A DNA stretch of 48,009 bases from Isosphaeraceae bacterium (lineage in GTDB: Bacteria; Planctomycetota; Planctomycetia; Isosphaerales; Isosphaeraceae), in NCBI GenBank assembly GCA_031291845.1, contig JARLIH010000012.1, positions 1 to 48,009 of the forward strand, in the 5' to 3' direction. The position numbers were made by a program, and so were the translations under genes. The notes beneath the pieces were generated by a model. The model saw only the letters and a list, made by a program, of their open reading frames with translations, searched no databases and was not told the origin of the DNA. This document shows, in pieces, positions 33,656 through 42,872 of this stretch. The stretch's first letter is position 1; the number at the start of each line of letters is the position of its first letter.

Positions 33656-33949
33656 ATGGCCGAGCCATCATCCCCAGAGCAAATGGCTCGCCCAATCCGC
33701 GGCGATTGGGACGCGACGGCGACGGGCGTCGCGGCCAAGTTCGACATTGGGCGCGTGTTGCACGATGGGCCACGTGACGCGGACGAGCTGGCGAACGCGA
33801 TGCATTCTCACTTGGACTCACTTTACCGTGTGCGCCTCGCCTTGGCCAGCGACGGTGTCTTTGCCGAAACGGCGTTCGAACGCATCCACGGACAGCCCGT
33901 GCTCGACGACCTCGCTGTCCGCCCGGAGCAGAGCGGAATCTCGACGTGA
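33656..33949 (+). pseudogene. Truncated O-methyltransferase, dimerisation domain only
   Basis: 97 aa from an ATG at 33656 with GGAGAGGG close upstream. The sequence (FDIGRVLHDGPRDADELANA, SLYRVRLALASDGVFAE) is the N-terminal dimerisation/winged-helix part of O-methyltransferases. The SAM-binding domain that should follow is absent; the frame stops after EQSGIST. It is not the product of a frameshift that I could follow. It may be a relic, or a minimal protein. It is not closely similar to the RiPP-cluster methyltransferase. Confidence 0.55.
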
Positions 33950-34126
33950 TCGCGGCGTGCGGAATTCGGGAATAAGCGACAGCGATCCGGCTTACGCCAA
34001 AAAAAGCGCAGCGATCGGCCTTGTCGGAGATTGCCGGATCGGCTAGATTCCGCGAGATTCCGGGCTTTGACCCTTGCGCAGGGACGCGAGAGGGTGGGAG
34101 GCACCGGCCTGTCTGGGAACCAAGCT

Positions 34127-35545
34127 ATGATGCTCGACGCAACGCGATGGAGAGCGTTCGCGGGAGCGCTGACCGTGTGTTCGCTCCTGGCATGGGCGCG
34201 TACCAGCTCCGGCCAAATCGACGACATCGGGATCGGCGCGCGGGTCGTCTTGCGGAATGGGGTCGTGCCCCAGGCAGAAGACGGCACCCGCGTGGACGTC
34301 AGTAAGGCCCGCCGCCTGTTTCGAGTCGACCGCACCCAAAACGGTTGGCTCTGGATCGTGAGTGAACGAGTGAGCGGCTGGGTCAGGCCGGCCGACCTGG
34401 TGCCGATCGGTCGTGCGATGGAATATCTTACCGAGGAGATCCTGTCCGAGCCCAAATCCGCGTGGGCCTACGTCCTCCGTGGCGTGCTCTGGGAAGAGAT
34501 GAAGGAGCCGGACATCGCGCTGGCGGAGTACAATGAGGCCCTGCAAATCGACCCGGATGACGCCGAAGCGCACTTGCGGCGGGGCAATCTCCGGAAGGAA
34601 CGGAAGCACGACCTCAAGCGTGCGCTGGCCGACTATGACGAGGCGATCCGGCTCGACCCCAAGGTCGCGGCCGCCTACCACGAGCGCGGTCAAGCCCTGC
34701 TGGCCGTGGGGCGCTACGACGACGCGGTGAAGGATTTCACGGAGGCGGTGAAGCTCGATCCGAAAGACGTCGGCTCCGTCCACGGGCGAGGCATCGCGCA
34801 CCAGCTCAAGGGGGATCTCGGCCGGGCGATCGACGATTACAACGCCGCGATCCTGCTAGCGCCTGATGACCCGGTCGCGCACCTCAACCGGGGCAACGCC
34901 TGGTGCGATCAGCAGGACTACGACAAGGCGGTCGCTGACTACACCGAGGCGATCCGGCTCGACAAGCACTATGTGCTGGCCTACAACAACCGAGGCATTG
35001 TCTGGCGGCTCAAGAGCGAGTTCGACAAGGCCGTTTCCGACCATAACGTCGCCGTTCGCCTGGCACCGAAGGACCACACCGGGTACCTGCTGCGTGGGAT
35101 CGCCTGGAAGCAGCTCAAGGAATACGACCGGGCGCTGGCCGACTACAACGGCGCGATCGAGCTCGAGCCCCGCTGCGCGGAGTCGCTCAACGGGCGGGCA
35201 TGGATCCTGGCGACTTGCCCCGACGCGAACATCCGCAATGGCCGGATCTCGTACGACTCGGCCGTGCGTGCGTGTTCGCTGACGAGCTGGAGGGCCGCGC
35301 ACCAACTGGACACGCTGGCCGCGGCGTATGCTGAGTCGCGCGACTTCGCGCACGCGGCGGAGTGGGAAGGCAAAGCGCTCGAGATGGCACAGTCCGAGCG
35401 GGAGAAGGCCGATTTCCGCGCGAGGCTCCAGCTCTACCAGGAGAAGAAGGCGTACCGCGACGTGCCCGACGTCAACGTCGCAACGATTCAGCCCGCGCCG
35501 GCCGAGACTCACTCCCCGGCGATGGCGACGGCCTCGACCCGGTAG
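34127..35545 (+). CDS. Exported TPR protein with SH3-like N-terminal domain
   Basis: 472 aa from the double ATG at 34127, with a signal-peptide-like start (WRAFAGALTVCSLLAWARTS SG). Residues about 35-100 look like a small SH3-type barrel (LFRVDRTQNGWLWIVSERVS GWVRPADL). About seven tetratricopeptide repeats follow, of the pattern A-x-A-D-Y-x-E-A-I-R-L-D-P (e.g. RALADYDEAIRLDPKVAAAY, KAVADYTEAIRLDKHYVLAY). The tail is Ala/Thr-rich. It is probably an exported scaffold. Its last 37 bp overlap the 3' end of the convergent glycerol kinase gene. Confidence 0.8.
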   Translation: MMLDATRWRAFAGALTVCSLLAWARTSSGQIDDIGIGARVVLRNGVVPQAEDGTRVDVSKARRLFRVDRTQNGWLWIVSERVSGWVRPADLVPIGRAMEYLTEEILSEPKSAWAYVLRGVLWEEMKEPDIALAEYNEALQIDPDDAEAHLRRGNLRKERKHDLKRALADYDEAIRLDPKVAAAYHERGQALLAVGRYDDAVKDFTEAVKLDPKDVGSVHGRGIAHQLKGDLGRAIDDYNAAILLAPDDPVAHLNRGNAWCDQQDYDKAVADYTEAIRLDKHYVLAYNNRGIVWRLKSEFDKAVSDHNVAVRLAPKDHTGYLLRGIAWKQLKEYDRALADYNGAIELEPRCAESLNGRAWILATCPDANIRNGRISYDSAVRACSLTSWRAAHQLDTLAAAYAESRDFAHAAEWEGKALEMAQSEREKADFRARLQLYQEKKAYRDVPDVNVATIQPAPAETHSPAMATASTR

Positions 35546-37032
35546 TGACGTTTCACGGTTTCGACCGCGTGCCGCCAGCGCCGGAGCGCTTGCTGCCGCC
35601 ACGCCTGGTCCCGTTGCGGTTCAAAGACCTGGCTGCCGCTCTGGAGGAGTTCGAGGGCGGCGGTCCGGTCGAGCCAGAGCCCGACGCCGAGGCCCGCCAG
35701 CAGCGCTGCACCGAGGGCCGTCGACTCGCTGAAGGGACTGCGTCGCAGTGACAGACCGAGCAGGTCGGCCTGGTACTGCAGGAACGGGTCCGACCGCGCG
35801 AGCCCTCCGTCGACGCGCAGGTCGGACAGCGGTGCCGGCAGGTCGGCATTCATGGCGTCGATCAAGTCGGCGACCTGGTAGGCCACTCCCTCCAGCGTCG
35901 CGCGCGCGAGGTCGGCGACGGTGGTCGCGCGCGTCAGCCCGAAAATGGTTCCGCGGGCGTCGGGATCCCAGTGCGGAGCGCCCAGGCCGGTGAGCGCGGG
36001 GACGAAAACGACGCCCGACTCGGGATTGGCTTCGTGGTAGAGCCGGCTGATCTCCGGCGCAGCTCCAACTCCCCGGAGGCCGTCGCGGAACCACTGGACG
36101 GCCGCCCCGGCCACGAAGACGCTCCCTTCGAGCGCGTACTGGGGCGGTCCTTCGCCGGGTGTCGCGGCCAGGGTGGTCACGAGTCCGCGCGTGGAGGGGA
36201 TCGCCTGGTTGCCCGTGTGAACGAGCAGGAACGCCCCGGTGCCGTACGTGCATTTCGCCTGCCCCGCGTCCATACAACCTTGTCCGACGAGCGAGGCCTG
36301 CTGGTCCCCCGCGACTCCGGTGATCGGCAGGCCGTCCGGAAGATAGTCGAGGCCGAGCGTGCGGCCAAATTCCCCCGCGCTGGGGAGGATTTCGGGCAAT
36401 AAGCCGCGCGGGACGCCGAAGAAGTGGCAGAGTTCATCGTCCCACTGCAACGTCCGAAGGTTCATCAAGAGCGTACGGGAGGCATTCGTGACGTCGGTCA
36501 CGTGGCGGCGGCCGCCGGTGAGGTGCCAGAGCAACAGGCTGTCGACGGTTCCCGCCGCCAGCTCCCCGCGCTCGGCACGGCTCCGGGCGCCCGGGACGTG
36601 GTCGAGGAGCCAGGCGATCTTGGTCGCTGAGAAGTACGGGTCGAGCACCAGCCCCGTGCGGTCGGCGATCCAGGGGCGGCGGTCCCGGTTGCGGTCGCAG
36701 AAGTCGGCCGTACGGCGGTCTTGCCAGACGAGCGCTGGGGCGATGGGCCGGCCGGTGGCACGGTCCCAGAGTATGGTGGTTTCGCGCTGATTGGTGAGCC
36801 CGATGGCCGCAAGCCGCCCGGCATCGATCTTGGATTCTCGCAGTGCCTCCCAAACCAGCGGGCCGACCGAGCCGACGAGCGCCGTGGCATCGTGTTCGAC
36901 CCAGCCCGACTGGGGGTAAGTGGGTGAGACCTCGGCCTGGGCCTGCCCGACGGGCTGAAGGAAGCGGTCGTAGACCACGGCCCGCGTGCTGGTCGTTCCC
37001 TGGTCGATCGCCAACAGGTGGTCGCGGGCCAT
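35509..37032 (-). CDS. glpK: Glycerol kinase
   Basis: 507 aa from the ATG at 37032 (GGAGA about nine bases upstream); the longer open frame to 37230 is not homologous. It phosphorylates glycerol to glycerol 3-phosphate. FGGY-kinase motifs are all visible: LLAIDQGTTSTRAVVYD, GLTNQRETTILWD, RDRRPWIADRTGLVLDPYFS, GVAGDQQASLVGQGC, KCTYGTGAFLLVHTG, and LSDLRVDGGLARSDPFLQYQ. Length is normal. No glpF or glpD is in the window. The last codons (VEAVAIAGE) overlap the end of the convergent TPR gene by 37 bp. Confidence 0.94.
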   Translation of the reverse strand: MARDHLLAIDQGTTSTRAVVYDRFLQPVGQAQAEVSPTYPQSGWVEHDATALVGSVGPLVWEALRESKIDAGRLAAIGLTNQRETTILWDRATGRPIAPALVWQDRRTADFCDRNRDRRPWIADRTGLVLDPYFSATKIAWLLDHVPGARSRAERGELAAGTVDSLLLWHLTGGRRHVTDVTNASRTLLMNLRTLQWDDELCHFFGVPRGLLPEILPSAGEFGRTLGLDYLPDGLPITGVAGDQQASLVGQGCMDAGQAKCTYGTGAFLLVHTGNQAIPSTRGLVTTLAATPGEGPPQYALEGSVFVAGAAVQWFRDGLRGVGAAPEISRLYHEANPESGVVFVPALTGLGAPHWDPDARGTIFGLTRATTVADLARATLEGVAYQVADLIDAMNADLPAPLSDLRVDGGLARSDPFLQYQADLLGLSLRRSPFSESTALGAALLAGLGVGLWLDRTAALELLQSGSQVFEPQRDQAWRQQALRRWRHAVETVKRHYRVEAVAIAGE

Positions 37033-37114
37033 CGGCGTGGTCTCCGTTCGCGGCGTACAATGTGGTCCGGGTGAGCCTGGCATCCTAACAAGTTCGAGAG
37101 GACGATTCCCAACC

Positions 37115-37534
37115 ATGGACCCGCTGATTATTCCGATTGTGGGGATGGCGATTCCCCTCGTGATCGTGCCCGTCGCCCTCGGCATGAAACACGCTCGGCG
37201 CGAGCGCGAGCTCGAGCATGCCGAACGCATGAGGGCGCTGGAGCTGGGTTCGACGCTTCCGCAGGACGAGCCGTGGTGGACCCCCGGCCGCCTCGGCCTG
37301 GCGCTTGGCCTGGGCGTTCCGCTCGGCGTGTTTGCGTGCGCAGCACTCGCGACCGCCGCGGAGGGATATCACGCCGGAATCTGGCTGGCCGCGGCCGTTG
37401 TCGGGTCGGCCGGCGTGGTGTGGGGCTCAGACCTGGCCGCTCGCGGCTCGGTAAGCCGGGAGGCCGTGCCGGCGTATTCGGTGAAGCCGAGCGTTGAGGA
37501 GGACGCCTTCGACGTTGCCGGCGCCCGCGGTTGA
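37115..37534 (+). CDS. Small membrane protein, 139 aa
   Basis: Starts at an ATG (MDPLIIPIVGMAIPLVIVPV, first helix) with GAGAGG about 15 bases upstream. A cytosolic basic stretch (KHARRERELEHAERMRALEL) resembles short planctomycete and proteobacterial membrane proteins of unknown function. Two more helices follow (LALGLGVPLGVFACAALATA; WLAAAVVGSAGVVWGSDLAA), then an acidic tail. Its last 108 bp overlap the end of the convergent GT39-type gene. No function is proposed. Confidence 0.7.
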   Translation: MDPLIIPIVGMAIPLVIVPVALGMKHARRERELEHAERMRALELGSTLPQDEPWWTPGRLGLALGLGVPLGVFACAALATAAEGYHAGIWLAAAVVGSAGVVWGSDLAARGSVSREAVPAYSVKPSVEEDAFDVAGARG

Positions 37535-38824
37535 TCCGAACCGCGCGGCCCCCGCGGCGGCCCAGACGGCCATCAGGGGCTCGAGCGGGATATGGAACCG
37601 GGCCGACACGATCGTGAGCGTGTGGAAGAGAGCGATCAATCCCGCGGTCAGCAGCGAAGGCCCCAGCCTCCACCGCAGCGACGCCGGCGCGAGCGCCAGG
37701 CCGGCCGCGGCGAGGAGCGTGAGCCCGAGGTGGCTCGCGCGGTAGAGGATGTTGCGCGTCTTCGGGTTCGTCTCATCGAAGAACACGAAGTACCGCAGCC
37801 TTCGCAAGCAGAGGCGCGCGTATCGCCCGGGCTCGTCACGGAGCTCGCGCACCGCGCGACGGAACAGCCGGCGCGAACGTTCCGGTTCCGAGACCTGCGC
37901 GAGGCTGCGGTAGTCGTCGGGTGTGAGCGCGACGTCGTCCAGGTATCCCGCTTCGTGCCGCGCGGCCCAGAGCGATGCATTCAAGGCTCGCAACCCGGCC
38001 CCCGGTCGCTCGAGCGCCCGTTCGACGGAATCCCGCACGACCTTGTCCGTCCCCGCGCTGAGCGCGCAGTTCCCCTGCCAGAAGGCGTAGCCGAACGTGC
38101 TCTTGACGAACACGAGCTCGCCGTGGACGGCGGCATTGCGCACCATCCACGGGGTCACGCCGAGCACGGCCGTCAAAGCGGTGACCCCGAGCAATCGAAG
38201 CGCCCCGCGCGGGCCGCGGCCGAGCACGACGGCCCACGCGGCCGCCGGGGCGACGAGCGCCAGGATCGGGTCGGTGAGGGCGAGCGCAGCGAGCGCGCAA
38301 CCCGTCTGGACCGCGTCGCGCAGCCGCCCGGTTCGGCCCGTGCGAAACGCGGCGGCGAGCGTCGTGGTCAGGAGGGTTGCCGCCAGCAGGGCGACCTGGA
38401 CGTGAGTCGCGGCGTAAACCAAAGTCGGGTGCAGCGCAGTCAACATCCCGGCGACGAGCCCGACCCACGGCCGGCCGGGCGCGATCTCACGCGCGAGCCA
38501 CAGCACCGCGGCGACGAGCAGACCGCCGAGGAGACCTTGCCCGAGCTCCAGGATGAGCAGCGCGCGCGGCGTTTCAATACCCCCCAGTCGGTACGCCGCC
38601 GCGACGACAACGGGATACAGCGGGGCCTGCTGCGACGTCGGCCCTTCAGCGCCAAGGAACCGCACGGAAAAGCCGCGCCCCGCGAGCAGGTTGGCGGCGA
38701 TCGCGCCGTGCTCATAGGTACTGTGCGGCACTCGGTGGCTTTGCAAGACGAGCAACGCCGCGATGCGCACGGCGATCGCCAGCACGATCAGCCCCCATTG
38801 CAGCTTCCGTTCCGTCCGTTCCAT
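37427..38824 (-). CDS. GT39/PMT-like membrane glycosyltransferase
   Basis: 465 aa with about ten membrane helices. The first loop after helix 1 (SHRVPHSTYEHGAIAANLLA GRGFS … SQQAPLYPVVVAAAYRLGG) is the lumenal acceptor/donor loop of ArnT/PMT-type enzymes, although the usual Asp or Glu-rich dyad is reduced to E in TYEHG. Later blocks are LTALHPTLVYAATHVQ and TPWMVRNAAVHGELVFVKST, typical of the family (R-N in a turn). These enzymes use polyprenyl-linked sugars at the outer face of the membrane. The acceptor is unknown. The gene ends inside the convergent 139-aa gene. Confidence 0.8.
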   Translation of the reverse strand: MERTERKLQWGLIVLAIAVRIAALLVLQSHRVPHSTYEHGAIAANLLAGRGFSVRFLGAEGPTSQQAPLYPVVVAAAYRLGGIETPRALLILELGQGLLGGLLVAAVLWLAREIAPGRPWVGLVAGMLTALHPTLVYAATHVQVALLAATLLTTTLAAAFRTGRTGRLRDAVQTGCALAALALTDPILALVAPAAAWAVVLGRGPRGALRLLGVTALTAVLGVTPWMVRNAAVHGELVFVKSTFGYAFWQGNCALSAGTDKVVRDSVERALERPGAGLRALNASLWAARHEAGYLDDVALTPDDYRSLAQVSEPERSRRLFRRAVRELRDEPGRYARLCLRRLRYFVFFDETNPKTRNILYRASHLGLTLLAAAGLALAPASLRWRLGPSLLTAGLIALFHTLTIVSARFHIPLEPLMAVWAAAGAARFGSTAGAGNVEGVLLNARLHRIRRHGLPAYRAASGQV

Positions 38825-38935
38825 GGGGGCGGATTGTGGCCCCGATGGTGAGATTGGTCAACCCGGACCGTCGGCTCGAGGCCGTCGGTTCGCGGCCGCC
38901 GCCGATAAGGCTTGCACGAGGCCACGCTGCGGAGG

Positions 38936-41900
38936 ATGATTGAGGAGCATTGCCTGCCCAAGGGCCCCCCGGCCTTGTCTGATTACGACCAAAAAAAATC
39001 CGAAGCGGCGTTCCGTGCCATGCCTCCGTTGAGCCTCGGCACGATCCTGGACGATTTTCATGCGCGCTGGGCGCGGGGAGAGTCTCCGCGCGCTGAGGAG
39101 TACATCAATCTGATCGACTCCCGGGAGGATGCGGTCGAGCTCGTTTATCGCGAGTACTGCCTGGCTGAGGAGGCGGGGCTCGAACCCGACCCGGTGAGCT
39201 ACGTGACCCGGTTCAGCGCTCTGGGTCCTTCGCTCAGCCGTCTCTTTCGCCTGCACGAGGCCTTCACGACGTCACAGCTCCGGAACTGGTCGGAGCCGAC
39301 GCCGTTGCCGAGCGAGGGCGATGAGATCGGCCCGTATTTCCTGATGCGCGAGCTGGGCCGGGGCGGGTTCGCGCGGGTGTTCCTGGCGTCCCAGGAGGAC
39401 CTGGACAACCGTCTCGTCGTCGTCAAGATTGCCAACCGGGTGACGCATGAGCCGCGGATGCTGGCGCGGCTGCACCATCCGAACATTGTCGAGATCCACT
39501 GGCATGGGGATGTCAACGACGGTGAATTTCAGCTTATCGTAATGCCCTTTCAAGGCGGAGCGACGTTGTCGGCGGTCCTGGGAGAGCTCCGGCGTGAGGG
39601 GAAGCCGCCGCGGTCCGGCGCGGCGTTCCTGGCCGCGCTCGACCGGATCGCCGCGCCTGAGCGTCATGCGTCGAGCCAGCCGCGGACCGCACGCGCGCAA
39701 ATGGGCGCGTCGTCGTATCCGAGGGCCATGGCCTGGATGGTCGCGCGGCTGGCCGAAGCGCTCGACCATGCCTACGACCGCGGTGTCGCGCACGGTGACA
39801 TCAAGCCCTCGAACGTGCTCGTGACGGCCGACGGCGACCCGATGCTGCTCGACTTCAACCTGGCGGCCGGCTGGCGGCAGCACACGTTCGGCGAAACGTT
39901 GGACGACCCGGGGGGGACGCTGGCGTACATGGCGCCGGAACGCCTGCTCGCTGTCGCCGACGCCGGACACACGATCTCGACGCGCCCCCTCGACCGTCAC
40001 CGGGCGGACATCTACGGATTGGGCGTCGTGCTCCTCGAAGCGCTCTGCGGCCGCGCGCCGGGGCTTCCCAAGGAGAAACCGCCGTCGCCGCGCGACCTCG
40101 CCTGGGCACTCGCCGAGGTTCGCATGCGCGGGAGCGATGCGCTGATCCGCCAGTCGCGCGCGGCGATCCCGGCCACGCTGCGCGCGATTCTCGCGCGGTG
40201 CCTCGCTCCCGACCCGGCCGATCGCTACAGCCGGGCATCGGCCCTGGCGACGGACCTCGACTGCTGGCTCCGGGACCGGCCCCTGGAATTCGCCGAGCAG
40301 CCGAAGTTTCGGCCGAGGTTCGCGCTCTGGCTGCAGCGGCACCGCGTTGCCGTGGCCGTCGCCGGCTTGGTGGTCGCGACGGCTGCCGCCGTGGCTTACA
40401 CGAGAGTCGTCGACGAGGCGGCTCGCCGCCGCGCCCGTGAACACGCGATGTCCTACTTCGACCGCTCCGATTCGGGCATTTTCCGCTTTCGCCGCTTCGA
40501 CCTGTCACGTGTCCTCGAGCGCGGCGACCCGGCCGATAACGCGTGGCGCCACCTTGTGGACTGGGGCGTCGATCAGCCCGAAGACTGGCGGTCGCGCGAC
40601 GATTATTACTACCTGCCCGCGCGCGAGCAGGAGGAGCTGTCGCTCTGGCTCGCCGAGCAGGCGCTCCGCTACGCGCACGCGATCGAGTCGAAGAATCCCG
40701 GCTCGGAGCACTGGAACCGGGCTCTCTCCGTGATCGAGCGCATGGGGGAGACGGTCTCCGCCGCACCCCTCCAGCTTGAACGTTGGCGATTGATGCGTCA
40801 CCTCGGACGTCCCGAAGCGCTGACTCCGAGCCCCCCAACGTCCGAATGGGGCTGGAGCAACGAGTACCTGTCGGGCGTCGCCGAGGAGCTGCGGGGAGAC
40901 GAGCCGCACCGTGAGCTGGAACATTTCCAGGCTGCGCTCCGGGAACGCCCCGACTCCTTCTGGGGCCACTACCGGGCCGCGACGGTCGCCTTCCGCCTGC
41001 GCGACTACCGATCGGCCGTCGAGCACCTGCAATTGTGCCTCAAGCAGCATCCGCGCAATCCGGCCCTCTGGGGCCAGCTCGCCGGCTGCTTGTACCAGGT
41101 CGGTCGCTTCGACGAGGCACTCGAGGCCTGCAATACCGCCTCGGCCCTCGACCCGTCTCAGGCCGAAATCTACCTGTCGCGTTCGTTCATCCGCAAGCGC
41201 ATGGGCCAGGACAAGGCCCAGCTCGACGACATTCGAGAGTACGAACGGCTCGGCCGGTTGCGCGGCGAGGCGGGACGCGGCGCGGGACGGTTTCGAGGCT
41301 TCCCTCTGCCGTTCGGTTCGGCCGCTGACCGTCGCCTCTGGGACGATGGCTTGCCGAAGCGGATCCTGGCCGTTGACCCCGAGAACATCGACGCCCGCCT
41401 TGCCCTGGCTTACCAGTGGATGTACGACAAGCACGACATCGACAGGGCCATCGTCGAACTGAGCGTGATCCTTGATATCTGCCCGGATTATCTCGTGGCC
41501 CGGTATGCGCGGGCCACGCTCCGGCAGATGAAGGACGATCGCGACGGCGCCACGGAGGATTTCGCCGAATTCGTGAAGCACGACCGCGTGTACGAGTTCT
41601 TCCGGGAGTGTCCGGTCTCGCTCCGCGCGTTCCATGTCATCGCGTCGAACCTCGTACGCAACCGGCAGTACGCTGAGGCGCTCGAAGTCGCCCGCAAAGG
41701 GCTCGCTTATGCTGATCGCATCGGCGAACAGCAAGCCGAGTCGCACTACTCGGTCGCCCGGTGCCACTCCCGTGCCGCCGCCTCGGAGCCCGCTCACTAT
41801 GCCGATGCCTGGTCCGAGCTCGCCGCGATGACGGCTTGCCCCTCGTCGCTGGCGGTGCGCGAGCGTTTTGAGACGGACGATGCGTTTGCGCCGCTGAGAA

Positions 41901-41956
41901 GCGTTCTTCGTCTGGCGCTGTCGCCGTGGGAGCAGCCGCGCTCCGTAGGTCCGTAA
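38936..41956 (+). CDS. Ser/Thr protein kinase with membrane helix and TPR-like C-terminus
   Basis: 1006 aa from the ATG at 38936; a TTG at 38912 is also possible. The N-terminal 110 residues are a helical segment common in planctomycete kinases. The kinase has LGRGGFARVFLA, the ATP-site Lys at 164 (VVVKIAN), HGDIKPSN near 286 (Gly for Arg of HRD), LLDFNLAAGW near 306 (Asn for Gly of DFG) and YMAPERL. The catalytic Asp and metal-binding Asp are kept. A single membrane helix (residues about 470-490) leads to a large C-terminal domain with TPR-like helices (DEALEACNTASALDPSQAEI). This is a standard planctomycete Hanks-type kinase plan. The DFN variant is common there, from memory. Confidence 0.88.
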   Translation: MIEEHCLPKGPPALSDYDQKKSEAAFRAMPPLSLGTILDDFHARWARGESPRAEEYINLIDSREDAVELVYREYCLAEEAGLEPDPVSYVTRFSALGPSLSRLFRLHEAFTTSQLRNWSEPTPLPSEGDEIGPYFLMRELGRGGFARVFLASQEDLDNRLVVVKIANRVTHEPRMLARLHHPNIVEIHWHGDVNDGEFQLIVMPFQGGATLSAVLGELRREGKPPRSGAAFLAALDRIAAPERHASSQPRTARAQMGASSYPRAMAWMVARLAEALDHAYDRGVAHGDIKPSNVLVTADGDPMLLDFNLAAGWRQHTFGETLDDPGGTLAYMAPERLLAVADAGHTISTRPLDRHRADIYGLGVVLLEALCGRAPGLPKEKPPSPRDLAWALAEVRMRGSDALIRQSRAAIPATLRAILARCLAPDPADRYSRASALATDLDCWLRDRPLEFAEQPKFRPRFALWLQRHRVAVAVAGLVVATAAAVAYTRVVDEAARRRAREHAMSYFDRSDSGIFRFRRFDLSRVLERGDPADNAWRHLVDWGVDQPEDWRSRDDYYYLPAREQEELSLWLAEQALRYAHAIESKNPGSEHWNRALSVIERMGETVSAAPLQLERWRLMRHLGRPEALTPSPPTSEWGWSNEYLSGVAEELRGDEPHRELEHFQAALRERPDSFWGHYRAATVAFRLRDYRSAVEHLQLCLKQHPRNPALWGQLAGCLYQVGRFDEALEACNTASALDPSQAEIYLSRSFIRKRMGQDKAQLDDIREYERLGRLRGEAGRGAGRFRGFPLPFGSAADRRLWDDGLPKRILAVDPENIDARLALAYQWMYDKHDIDRAIVELSVILDICPDYLVARYARATLRQMKDDRDGATEDFAEFVKHDRVYEFFRECPVSLRAFHVIASNLVRNRQYAEALEVARKGLAYADRIGEQQAESHYSVARCHSRAAASEPAHYADAWSELAAMTACPSSLAVRERFETDDAFAPLRSVLRLALSPWEQPRSVGP

Positions 41957-42023
41957 AGCGATGCCCGTGCCGTCGTTCTCCGTGGCGTTGGCGCCTGGCG
42001 GGCTGACCCCACCCCACGGCTTC

Positions 42024-42064
42024 AAATGCACCGTCCTCGATCGTGTCGGGGAGACGGTGCATTT
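42024..42064. terminator. Bidirectional terminator-like hairpin
   Basis: AAATGCACCGTC (42024-42035) pairs perfectly with GACGGTGCATTT (42053-42064), with a 17-base loop. It lies between the stops of the convergent kinase gene (41956) and the PSP1 gene (42073). T/A-rich ends (ATTT and AAAT) make a terminator for both strands plausible. Confidence 0.6.
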
Positions 42065-42072
42065 CGTGCACC

Positions 42073-42699
42073 CTACGGGAAGACGCGCGACGTCCGCTTC
42101 ATGAGTGCGCAGTCCGAGCACCCGCCGCCGCCGTGTTCGGAGGTCCCGCAGCCCCCACTGCCGCAGCCGGCTCCACCGGAACCGCAGTGACCACAACCCG
42201 TGGCCTCGCTCTCCGGCGGCGCGGCGAGAGATCCTTCCGATGCGTCGACGCCGGCCGCCTCGAACACCACATCGAGGCCGTGGACCGCGCGAAAGGCCGC
42301 GAGCAAACCCGACACGTCCAGGTCGTGCGGCCCCAGGTAGTGAACGACGGTCCGCTGGTCGTCGAGCAGCGGCTCGACGTCGATCAGGTCGAACGGCCAG
42401 ACGCCCTCCTCGAACACCTGCTGGCAGACCGCAAAGCGACGGTGCCGGTCGAGTGCCGAGCGGTCGGCACGCGCGAGGTCGTCGTGGGTCGCGGCACGGA
42501 GGACGCGAGCCGTGTTGCGGGGCGGTGTACCGAACTCGTCGGTCGGCAAGAGGGGCGCGGGGAGCAGCACTTCACCGAGCTCGGTGCCGCGGTGGGTCTG
42601 CAACACCACGTGCTGGCCGCGTTCCATCGCTTCGGCCGAGGCCAGGAACCGGCCCACTCGGCCCATGAGACCATAGCGGACGTAGAAAGCGTGTTCCAT
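42073..42699 (-). CDS. PSP1-domain protein with Cys/Gly-rich tail
   Basis: 208 aa from the ATG at 42699 with GAGGAA about six bases upstream. The first 140 residues are the PSP1 C-terminal domain (AFYVRYGLMGRVGRFLASAE, RGQHVVLQTHRGTELGEVLL, WPFDLIDVEPLLDDQRTVVH, YLGPHDLDVSGLLAAFRA) found in YaaT/RicT, which in Bacillus joins a complex that affects RNA processing and phosphorelay. The tail (GCGHCGSGGAGCGSGGCGTS, then EHGGGGCSDC) has six Cys and two His. It may bind a metal cluster; RicT relatives use Cys for Fe-S clusters, so an Fe-S role is an inference. It is divergent from the P1B ATPase. Confidence 0.8.
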   Translation of the reverse strand: MEHAFYVRYGLMGRVGRFLASAEAMERGQHVVLQTHRGTELGEVLLPAPLLPTDEFGTPPRNTARVLRAATHDDLARADRSALDRHRRFAVCQQVFEEGVWPFDLIDVEPLLDDQRTVVHYLGPHDLDVSGLLAAFRAVHGLDVVFEAAGVDASEGSLAAPPESEATGCGHCGSGGAGCGSGGCGTSEHGGGGCSDCALMKRTSRVFP

Positions 42700-42818
42700 A
42701 AGTTCCTCGGCCGTGCAACGGCGTGGCCCACAGTTCACCACTCTAGCAATCCGTTTCCCTTTGTGACAAGGCGGGCGAAACGGGGCGCGCACGCGTTCTC
42801 GTGGGCACGGTCGGGCAC

Positions 42819-42824
42819 TATAAT
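42819..42824 (+). promoter_or_regulatory. -10 element for the P1B ATPase gene
   Basis: A perfect TATAAT at 42819-42824, 48 bp before the ATG at 42873. The -35 position (TTCTCG, spacing 17) is weak, which may indicate regulator dependence. No metal-regulator gene is next to it. Confidence 0.45.
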
Positions 42825-42872
42825 TCCTTCCGTCGACCGATGCCGGGATCATCCGCAGGAGGAAGACGTGGA

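Noticed and set aside
40505..42196. 563-aa open frame antisense to the kinase gene
   Set aside because: No homology or ribosome site; mirrors the codon bias of the real gene on the other strand.
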